Positions 1 through 6,891 of a DNA stretch of 36,665 bases are shown here, piece by piece; position 1 is the stretch's first letter; each line of letters opens with the position of its first letter. The notes below the pieces were generated by a model that saw only the letters and a program-made list of their open reading frames with translations, was not told where the DNA came from and did not search any database. Origin of the DNA: Verrucomicrobiota bacterium (GTDB taxonomy: Bacteria > Pseudomonadota > Gammaproteobacteria > Nevskiales > Nevskiaceae); NCBI GenBank assembly GCA_903970595.1, contig CAJCJI010000299.1:1-36665 (forward strand), read 5' to 3'. The translations under genes and the position numbers were made by a program.

Positions 1-1707
1 CAGGCGCGCGTCGAGCAGGATGTCGAGCAGGGCCGGGGTCTGCGCCAGGAGTTCGGCAATCCAGGGACTGGCGCCGCACAGCTTGAGCAATGCTCGCCGC
101 GCGCCGGGGCTTTCCACCAGCAGGGCCAGGTAGGTGCCGCGGCCGACGATAACCGCGAGCACCCGCAAGGTGCGGATCAGGGCGGTCTCCGCATCCGCCT
201 GCGCCGGCGCTTCCCGCAGCAGCGCATCGAGCACCGCGTGCAAGCGCCGCAGCGCGGCATGCGCCAGGGTCCGGACCATGCGCGTCTGGCGCAGCTCGCG
301 CAGGGCGGCGGCGACCTGCTGCGGCTGCCGCACATAGCCCAGACGGTTCACCGCCGCCTCCAGCTCCTCGCCTTCCATCTCCCACAGGCTGCCGGCCAGG
401 TCCGCCGGAGCCGGTGCCATGCCGGCCAGGGGGCGCGCAAACAGGCGCTCGAATTCGGCTCGGACCCGCGCGCGATGCGTGTCCAGCGCCAGCAGCAATC
501 CCGGCCAGCCGTCTTCGATGCCCAGCGCGGCGCACACCGCATCGCGCGCCTCCTGCGCCTGCGGCAGCCGGTGCGTCTGCTCGTCGCCGACCAGCTGCAA
601 GGCGTTCTCGCAGCGCCGCAGGTAGACGTAGGCAGCATCCAGCGCCGCCGCCGTTTCCGCCGGCAGATGCCCCGCCTGCCCCAGGTAGCGCAGCACCGGA
701 CGCAGGCGGCTGTCGCGCAGCCGCGCATCCTGGCCGCCGCGGATTAGCTGGAACAGCTGCACGATGAATTCCAGTTCGCGGATGCCGCCCGGCCCGAGCT
801 TGAGATCGTCCTGGGCGCCGCGCTGCTGCGCCTCCTGGTCGATCAGGCCCTTCAGTTCGCGCAGGGCGCCGAGGGCGCCGAAATCGAGGTAGCGGCGGTA
901 GACGAAAGGCCGCAGGTTTTGCAGCAGCAGCCGGCCCGCGGCCTGGTCGCCGGCAATGACCCGCGCCTTGACCATGGCATAGCGTTCCCACTCGCGGCCG
1001 TGTTCCTGGTAGTAGGCTTCCATGGCCGCCGCCGACAGCGCCGCTGCCCCGACGCTGCCGAAGGGCCGCAGCAGGGTATCGACACGGAATGCGAACCCGT
1101 CCTCGGTGCGCGCCGACAGCAGGCGCCCGGTTTCCTGCGCCAGCCGCGTGAAATACTCGGAATTGCCGCGCGGCCGCGGGCCGTCGGTATCGCCGCTTTC
1201 GGTATAGGCGAAGATCAGGTCGATGTCGGAGGAAAAATTCAGCTCGCGGCCGCCGAGCTTGCCCATGCCCAGCACGATGGGCCGGGCTTCCATGCCATCG
1301 GCGCAGCGCGGCACGCCGTGGCGGACCCGCAGGGCGCGTCCGGCGAAGTCCAGCGCGGCAGCGCAGGCGGCGTCCGCGAGGTCGGACAGGGCGCCCAGCG
1401 TCTCGTCGAGCTCGGCCCAGCCGGCGATGGCGCGGATGGCGATGTGCGCCATCTCGCGGTTGCGGAAGGAGCGCAGTTCGCCCATGAATCCGGCCTCATC
1501 GGCAACGGCTGCGAGCGCGCCCCGCAGCCGCAGGGCCGTCGGCTCCGACGCGGGCGATTCGAACTGCCCGGCGCGCAGCGCCGCCTCGGCCCAGGCACGC
1601 TGGCGCAGCAGCACACCGGCGACGAACGGGCTGGCGCGGAACACGCGCGGCAGCAGCGCGGCCGTCTTGGCCGAGGCAACTGCCTGCAATTCGGACAATG
1701 AATCCAT
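1..1707 (-). CDS. glnE: Glutamine synthetase adenylyltransferase/deadenylylase GlnE, N-terminal part (cut by window edge)
   Basis: This cytoplasmic enzyme adenylylates and deadenylylates glutamine synthetase in response to PII and glutamine, so it sets nitrogen assimilation. The frame is open from the ATG at 1707 to base 1, giving 569 codons. The family is about 940 residues, so roughly the last 370 (the rest of the adenylyltransferase domain) lie outside the window. The diagnostic nucleotidyltransferase motif GMGKLGGRELNFSSDIDLIF, with the metal-binding SDID, is at about residues 147-166 and belongs to the N-terminal deadenylylase domain. It is followed by helical segments such as GPGGIRELEFIVQLFQL, also conserved in GlnE. 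The start MDSLSELQAV is the first in-frame ATG; the ATG at 1733 is out of frame. Identification is secure from the motifs. No promoter is obvious. Confidence 0.95.
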   Translation of the reverse strand, partial: MDSLSELQAVASAKTAALLPRVFRASPFVAGVLLRQRAWAEAALRAGQFESPASEPTALRLRGALAAVADEAGFMGELRSFRNREMAHIAIRAIAGWAELDETLGALSDLADAACAAALDFAGRALRVRHGVPRCADGMEARPIVLGMGKLGGRELNFSSDIDLIFAYTESGDTDGPRPRGNSEYFTRLAQETGRLLSARTEDGFAFRVDTLLRPFGSVGAAALSAAAMEAYYQEHGREWERYAMVKARVIAGDQAAGRLLLQNLRPFVYRRYLDFGALGALRELKGLIDQEAQQRGAQDDLKLGPGGIRELEFIVQLFQLIRGGQDARLRDSRLRPVLRYLGQAGHLPAETAAALDAAYVYLRRCENALQLVGDEQTHRLPQAQEARDAVCAALGIEDGWPGLLLALDTHRARVRAEFERLFARPLAGMAPAPADLAGSLWEMEGEELEAAVNRLGYVRQPQQVAAALRELRQTRMVRTLAHAALRRLHAVLDALLREAPAQADAETALIRTLRVLAVIVGRGTYLALLVESPGARRALLKLCGASPWIAELLAQTPALLDILLDARL

Positions 1708-1978
1708 GAATGGCGACAGTTTAGCGGGAACATGAAATTTCATTTCCAGCAATCGGATTCCAAGCTGGAATGCGCACATCGTTGGGTTTGAATTGCTCCA
1801 ATCGGCTGAGAACGAACGCCTGATAAAATATCGCGAGGGATTAGCTAGTACCGGAGAAACCCAATGAATTTCAATGGCGCTGAAGGAATGGTGCAGGCGT
1901 TCATCTATCGTCCTAGATATGCAGGCTCGGGGGAAATGGGGCCACCCGCGCCTCGATACATGGTGCAATATCAAACGA

Positions 1979-3856
1979 CTAGAACTTCAGCGCCTCCCCG
2001 AAACTGCGAGTGTTCCAGACTACCGCCGCCAGCCGAGCCAGCATCTCTTGGCGCTTGACGATCTGCTTGGCGTCCCAAGTATCGAAAGACTGCAGGAACT
2101 TGTCATTGAGACGGTTGGCGGAGCTGTTCTTACCCACAACCGTAAGTGCAGCTTGACTGCGGGTCAGATACACGCCGGACTTTATGTAGGTTGGACGCTT
2201 TTCCTCGTAGTAGTTGTTCTGGTTAGAAATGTTGATTGTCGCTTCCAACAACATAAGGTTCCCCAGGGATTCCTTGGCCTCATCGTATTTCATGCCAACA
2301 TTGGCCGGCTGGGTGTTCCAGATTGCATCGTAGCCAGCGTCTGGAGTGTCCGGCAGTATATGCTCTATGTGTAGGCCAGTATAAGCATCCAGACCGTACA
2401 CCGGAGTGCCCCCCTTAAATGCGTTATCGACCACCAACGAGAGTCGCGCTAAAAGGTAGTGTGTTCTGAATTTACGCTGAGTAGTGCCATTGGAATAGGA
2501 CAAAAGGTGCGAGTGGAGTTCGCGAGCTTTAGAATCGATAAAGGACTGCCAATGTCGGGCGACGAAGGCATCAATTGCGGCAATTTGCTTCTTCTTGTCC
2601 TCGATAGCCGCGGCGTCACGCAAATCATCGGCACGAATCGAGAATTCCCTCTCTAACTCCTTTGAAGGGGTGAAGGTGTACAGCACCGAGAACAGATAGG
2701 ACTCCATCTGTTCTACTAAGTGCTCAAACAGATCGGCAGGTAAAGGTGCAGCGGCCAAAAGCATGACGGAGTGAAGACTGAACGCCGCGCCAGTCATACG
2801 ACGCAAACGGCTCAGGGCGGGGCTTGGAGTCCCATCCGGTCTGCAATTTTTGTTTAGATGCACATACCAACTTGCATTAGTGACAAGTTTCTGCACAAAA
2901 CCCAACGGGTCCTTTTTGTAGCCGGCAAGCTGTACATTGTCCCGATCCACAAACCAGTCGTAGATTTGATCCTCGCGGACCACTGCATTCTCAGGCTTCT
3001 CTGCAGTGTAGTTGGCCATTATGAAATAACGCAGGAACCGCAAGGGTTTGAGTTTGGCCTTGGCCAGCGGTTTGGTGATGTCCTTCCACCTGCTTTTAAG
3101 CTGTTCATATTGAGCCTTTTTTACTTGGACGAATAGAAGATTCTTCAGTAAGTCCATAGCATCAAGGCTAACTCCGCGCTCGTTGATAGTTTCGAATATC
3201 TTGAGGGCAGTTCCTACGGGTGCAGCGATCTGGATGAATTGGACCTTGGTACTGAAGAAACTCCAGAATCTCTTTAGGTCCGATGTGTTGGGGTAGCTCT
3301 TGGCTAGGTAGCCAATAATGTAGTCGTAGGCTTCGAGCAGGCGCTGAGCTGACCCTACAATTGCCGTTCCTTTACTGACTAAGACGGCACGCGCTGCAGC
3401 CGTATCGTGCGGGCTCTCAAGGATGGCGCGGATGGTATCTTCGCCATCGTCGTATTGCGGGGTAAGCCGTAATCCGATCTTGGCGTCGCCTTCTCCATCC
3501 CAAGTCGTGTTTACGAGAAGCTTGTCGATCCCGCTAACGGTGACGACCTGCTTCGCTTCAAACATGCGCTGCTTAAGGGCTATAAGAAGAAGGAACAGGG
3601 TCGTGAGACGCTGCTGACCGTCAATGACCTCGCATCGGCCCTCTTCCGGCGGCGCACCATCGACGGGAGAGACCAGGACCATGCCAATAAAATAATCGAG
3701 CGTGGCGTCGCTGCTTACCTGCTCGGCAACGTCATTGAGAAGGGAGTCTACTTCCCGTTCACCCCAGACGTACTCGCGCTGGTAGACGGGAACAATATAG
3801 GTGTTGTTGAGGAATGCTAGGTTGGGATTGAACTGGTCATTCTTTATGGACGGCAC
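1979..3856 (-). CDS. DUF262/DUF1524 domain protein (GmrSD-like nuclease, putative defence gene)
   Basis: The protein has 625 residues. The N-terminal DUF262 domain shows VPVYQREYVW (residues 22-31) and the signature VIDGQQRLTTL (77-87), the nucleotide-binding/hydrolysis motif of GmrS-like proteins. The C-terminal DUF1524 domain has the HNH-like IEHILPD (about 498) and the following SLGNLMLLE...N...K...Y segment. In known GmrSD/BrxU-type systems this pair restricts modified phage DNA, with NTP hydrolysis gating the nuclease. Here both halves are in one chain. The start is a GTG at 3856 preceded by a good ribosome site (AAGGGAG, spacing about 8). The gene stands alone and is clearly poorer in GC than glnE and the genes to its right, which suggests transfer. 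The defence role is inferred from the family. Confidence 0.85.
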   Translation of the reverse strand: MPSIKNDQFNPNLAFLNNTYIVPVYQREYVWGEREVDSLLNDVAEQVSSDATLDYFIGMVLVSPVDGAPPEEGRCEVIDGQQRLTTLFLLLIALKQRMFEAKQVVTVSGIDKLLVNTTWDGEGDAKIGLRLTPQYDDGEDTIRAILESPHDTAAARAVLVSKGTAIVGSAQRLLEAYDYIIGYLAKSYPNTSDLKRFWSFFSTKVQFIQIAAPVGTALKIFETINERGVSLDAMDLLKNLLFVQVKKAQYEQLKSRWKDITKPLAKAKLKPLRFLRYFIMANYTAEKPENAVVREDQIYDWFVDRDNVQLAGYKKDPLGFVQKLVTNASWYVHLNKNCRPDGTPSPALSRLRRMTGAAFSLHSVMLLAAAPLPADLFEHLVEQMESYLFSVLYTFTPSKELEREFSIRADDLRDAAAIEDKKKQIAAIDAFVARHWQSFIDSKARELHSHLLSYSNGTTQRKFRTHYLLARLSLVVDNAFKGGTPVYGLDAYTGLHIEHILPDTPDAGYDAIWNTQPANVGMKYDEAKESLGNLMLLEATINISNQNNYYEEKRPTYIKSGVYLTRSQAALTVVGKNSSANRLNDKFLQSFDTWDAKQIVKRQEMLARLAAVVWNTRSFGEALKF

Positions 3857-4075
3857 GGATGAAGCTCCCTTGTATTCCGTCAGGGTATTGACGTATTAGC
3901 GCGATTCAACAGACAAGTAGAAGCTACCTTATTTTAGAGGGATGAGTGCGAATTGGTCTTAGCTGAACAACCGCTTGAGGCTGATCAGAAATTTAAGCAA
4001 GAACGCACATAATCTAAACTTACTCGGCAAGCAGCGGGCAAAATTCACCACGCCACGCGATTTCAGGAGCTCCCC

Positions 4076-4345
4076 ATGCCAACTGTGACTGTCACGGAAA
4101 AAGGCCACATCATCATCCCCGTGAACATTCGTGCCCGTTACGGGCTCACTCCCGGTGCACAGGTGGAGATTATTGATGAGGGCCGCACAATCCGCCTACT
4201 GGTGCAACGACAGGTGACGCCATCACGGGCGGAGGCGGGTTACTGCATGGTTAAAATCAAACCCAGGCTGCCGGGGAGCAGCCAGCGCCTGCTGTCGGAA
4301 TTCGATCCGGCTGCGGCCCTCAAGCAGCGCACCAGCAAAGCATGA
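4076..4345 (+). CDS. AbrB/MazE-family (VapB-type) antitoxin
   Basis: An 89-residue protein with an N-terminal SpoVT/AbrB swapped-hairpin DNA-binding fold: TVTEKGHIIIPVNIRARYGL followed by PGAQVEIIDEG (residues 4-36). The remaining 50 residues would be the toxin-binding tail. Such antitoxins bind their own promoter and neutralise a PIN-domain RNase. The ATG at 4076 has an AGGAG ribosome site six bases upstream. The stop overlaps the ATG of the following PIN-domain remnant in an ATGA arrangement, the usual translational coupling of vapBC pairs. Because the partner toxin is broken, this antitoxin may be an orphan that persists as a regulator or is decaying. The family call is firm; continued function is unknown. 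Confidence 0.85.
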   Translation: MPTVTVTEKGHIIIPVNIRARYGLTPGAQVEIIDEGRTIRLLVQRQVTPSRAEAGYCMVKIKPRLPGSSQRLLSEFDPAAALKQRTSKA

Positions 4346-4627
4346 TCCCATTCGATACAAACATCTATGCGCGGTTTCTACGAGGCGCCGCCGAAGTCCT
4401 TCTGCCAGGCGGTCGAACATCTGCTGGGCATGCCGCACGTCACCGTGGACCGCTGGGAAATGGTCAAGGACGCCGTCGATCTGCACCGCCGCGGGCTCGA
4501 TTTCGCCGACGCGCTGCACTGGGTCTGCAGCAGCGGCTGCGAGCGTTTCATCACCTTCGACGATCGCCGGCTGGCGCGCCGGGCCCGCCGCTTGAATCTG
4601 GTGCCGGAAGTTGCCCTGCCGCGATAG
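4342..4627 (+). pseudogene. Broken VapC-type PIN-domain toxin
   Basis: The ATG at 4342 opens a PIN-domain start, MIPFDTNIYARFL, which contains the first catalytic Asp. After about 13 codons the frame no longer makes sense. A second frame (from about 4367) gives the C-terminal half of a PIN domain: RGFYEAPP, VTVDRWEMV, LDFADALHW and ITFDDRRLARRA, ending at TAG 4625-4627. The two pieces total about 97 residues against about 130-140 for an intact VapC, so roughly 40 central residues are missing and the frame is shifted at about 4372-4380. The second and third acidic residues survive (in DFADA and TFDD), but no single chain joins them to the first. It overlaps the antitoxin gene by four bases. 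I conclude that this is a deletion-inactivated toxin; a sequencing error alone would not remove the central part. Confidence 0.8.
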
Positions 4628-4660
4628 CAAAAATGGCGCAAGGACTTCCGCACTATGCCG

Positions 4661-6841
4661 CTACACGCTGCCCATGGCCGGATCGGTGATGCCGTCGCGG
4701 CCGGTTTCGAGCCGGCCGGCGACACGCCGGGTGATCGGCCGGGCGCCTTCGGTGGTGACGGTGAAGTCGTACCAAAAGCCGCTGCTGCCCAGCTCCCAGC
4801 TGGTCTGGATCCGGCTGTGTGCGGCGACAGCGTAGATGCGCGGCGCAAAGCTGAAATAGGCGTTCGGCGTGAGGATGAAGTTGCGGGTGGAGGCGCCGGA
4901 ATTGATCAGGCTGGCAATGAGCGCGCCATTGGCAAGCTCGTAGCCGAGCTGGACTTCCTGCTCGCCGGCACCCGCGCCGCTCGCGGTGCCTTGGAATAGC
5001 CGGTGGAAACCGTTCGGGCCGAGCACCCACAGATCGTAATCCGGGCTTGCGCCGGGGACCGCCGCCCAGGAATCGCTCAGCTGCTTGCCGGCCTCCACGG
5101 TATAGCGGCGCGGCGCCTGGTCCAGCTGCAGGCGGTCATAGACATGGAACACCGCTGCGGCCGCTCCGGCATTGCTGAAGCACAGCGTGATCTTGCCTGC
5201 CGCAGCCTGCACCGCGGAGTTGACCTGCAGCTGGTACGGCAGGGCACGCGACGGCCGGGCGCCGAAGAGCTGCGGCGGCGCCTGCTGGGTGCCGGCGGCC
5301 GGCACCGGCACCGGCTGCGCCTCGCTCTGCTGCAGCCAGACCAGGGCGGCCAGCGCCTGGTCCTGCGGCGGCAGCCCCTGTACCGGCCGGTCGTTCGGCG
5401 TGCTGAAGTTGAAGGCGCTGCACAGGTCGCCGAACACCGCGCGGCGCCAGGGGCTGATATTGGTCTCGGCCACGCCGAAGCGCCGTTCCAGGAAACGCAG
5501 CACCGAGGTGTGATCGAAAGCCTGCGAGTTGATCCAGCCGCCGCGGCTCCACGGCGAGATCACCAGCAACGGCACCCGCGGCCCCGGCCCGTAGGGACTG
5601 CCGTCGGGAATTTCCCCGCCCCCGCCGGGCGGCGAAGGGCAGGTGAAATACTCCAGGGCGGCATCCGCGGTGCTCGCGCCGGCATAGCCGCCGCCGGGCA
5701 GCGGCGATGGCGGCGCGGGCGGCGGCAGGTGGTCGAAGAAGCAGTCGTTCTCGTCGAAGTCGACCAGCAGCACGGTCTTGCTCCAGACGTTCGGGTTGGC
5801 GGTGAGGATGTCGAGCAGCTGCTGGATGTACCAGGCGCCCTGCCCTGGCGTCGAGGCGCCGGGATGCTCGCAGTAATACGACGGCGCCACCACCCAGCTC
5901 ACCTGGGGCAGCTGGCCGCTGGCAACGTCCAGCGCCAGGGCTTCAAGGTAGATGCCGCCGTCCAGCGGCATGGTATTGCCGATGCCCTTGTACAGCGGAA
6001 CCTTGGAATCGAGCAGCGCCGAATACGGCAGCGAGGGGCCGTTGGAATAGGTTTGCAGCTGGCCGTTGACAGCCTGGTAGGCGTTGCGGAAATTGAGAAA
6101 GCCCGCGAGGGGATTGTCGGTGTAGTTTTCCGGCAGGTTCTGATACACCTTCCAGCTCACGCCGGCTTCCTGCAGGCGCTCGGGATAGGTGGTCCAACTC
6201 AGGCTGTCGGCCAGCGGCGTGGTACCGGTGCCGTCCCAGCCGTCGTTGTTGACCGCCGCCACGCGCAGGCCATTGCTGCTGTTGCTGGTGCCGCTGTTGG
6301 TGCCGGTCCACAGGAACAGGCGGTTCGAATTGGTGCCGCCCATCAGCGAGCAATGGTAGGCATCGCACAGGGTAAAGGCCTTGGCCAGGACGAACTGGAA
6401 TTCGAGGTCGGATTGTTTCAGGTAGCCCATCGACACGTCGGCCTTGTACTGCGGCCAGTTGCTCATGCGGCCGTTGTCCCAGGCGGCATGTGCGTCGCTG
6501 TAGGAGTGGGCGCCGCCGGCGGTGAGGGCGTTGCCCTGGGTGTGGTCCAGGTAATACGGCATGACCTTTCGGCTGCCGTCGCTCTGCTGCCACACCGAGG
6601 CGCCGCCGGGCAGCGGAATGGTGAAGCGGTCGCCGAAGCCGCGCACCCCGGGCATGGTGCCGAAGTAATGGTCGAACGAGCGGTTCTCCTGCATCAGGAT
6701 CACGACGTGCTCCACGTCGTGGATGGTGCCGGTGGCATTGTTGGCCGGAATCGCCAGGGCGCGCCGGATCGAAGCGGGAAAGGCACCCAAGGCCGCGCCG
6801 GCCGCGGCGCGCAGGAACTCTCGACGGTCAAGCGTGCTCAT
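4661..6841 (-). CDS. Phospholipase C, phosphocholine-specific type, Tat-exported
   Basis: A 726-residue secreted hydrolase of the PlcH/PlcN/AcpA phosphoesterase family, which cleaves phosphatidylcholine or sphingomyelin head groups. The N-terminus has a twin-arginine signal, DRREFLRAAAGAA (residues 5-17), so export is folded through Tat. Active-site motifs are MQENRSFDHYFG (50-61), GGTNSNRLFLWTGT (168-181, with the presumed nucleophile Thr170), FDENDCFFDH (362-371) and FDHTSVLRFLERRFG (442-456). Two DUF756-like beta domains follow (about 525-625 and 635-715). I chose the ATG at 6841 because it places the Tat motif at the terminus; the reading frame continues upstream without meaning. It lies 50 bases after the stop of the CehA-like gene on the same strand, so the two probably form an operon. 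Haemolytic versus non-haemolytic type cannot be told from motifs. Confidence 0.93.
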   Translation of the reverse strand: MSTLDRREFLRAAAGAALGAFPASIRRALAIPANNATGTIHDVEHVVILMQENRSFDHYFGTMPGVRGFGDRFTIPLPGGASVWQQSDGSRKVMPYYLDHTQGNALTAGGAHSYSDAHAAWDNGRMSNWPQYKADVSMGYLKQSDLEFQFVLAKAFTLCDAYHCSLMGGTNSNRLFLWTGTNSGTSNSSNGLRVAAVNNDGWDGTGTTPLADSLSWTTYPERLQEAGVSWKVYQNLPENYTDNPLAGFLNFRNAYQAVNGQLQTYSNGPSLPYSALLDSKVPLYKGIGNTMPLDGGIYLEALALDVASGQLPQVSWVVAPSYYCEHPGASTPGQGAWYIQQLLDILTANPNVWSKTVLLVDFDENDCFFDHLPPPAPPSPLPGGGYAGASTADAALEYFTCPSPPGGGGEIPDGSPYGPGPRVPLLVISPWSRGGWINSQAFDHTSVLRFLERRFGVAETNISPWRRAVFGDLCSAFNFSTPNDRPVQGLPPQDQALAALVWLQQSEAQPVPVPAAGTQQAPPQLFGARPSRALPYQLQVNSAVQAAAGKITLCFSNAGAAAAVFHVYDRLQLDQAPRRYTVEAGKQLSDSWAAVPGASPDYDLWVLGPNGFHRLFQGTASGAGAGEQEVQLGYELANGALIASLINSGASTRNFILTPNAYFSFAPRIYAVAAHSRIQTSWELGSSGFWYDFTVTTEGARPITRRVAGRLETGRDGITDPAMGSV

Positions 6842-6891
6842 GCTCGGGCGCTCCCTGCCGCGTGTGGAACAGCCGCCCTCGTCCCCCGGCA

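Noticed and set aside
893..901. GGCGGTAG, the core of the RfaH ops element found before capsule operons
   Set aside because: It lies inside glnE, far from any capsule promoter, and the window is long and GC-rich enough for chance hits. No JUMPstart-like region surrounds it.
1864..2058. Short plus-strand reading frame with a GGAG ribosome-like site, starting MNFNGAEGMVQAFIY
   Set aside because: It overlaps the 3' end of the DUF262 gene on the other strand, turns into Pro/Arg-rich non-protein-like sequence and matches no family I know. It could be the stub of a gene cut by insertion of the DUF262 gene, but this cannot be shown.
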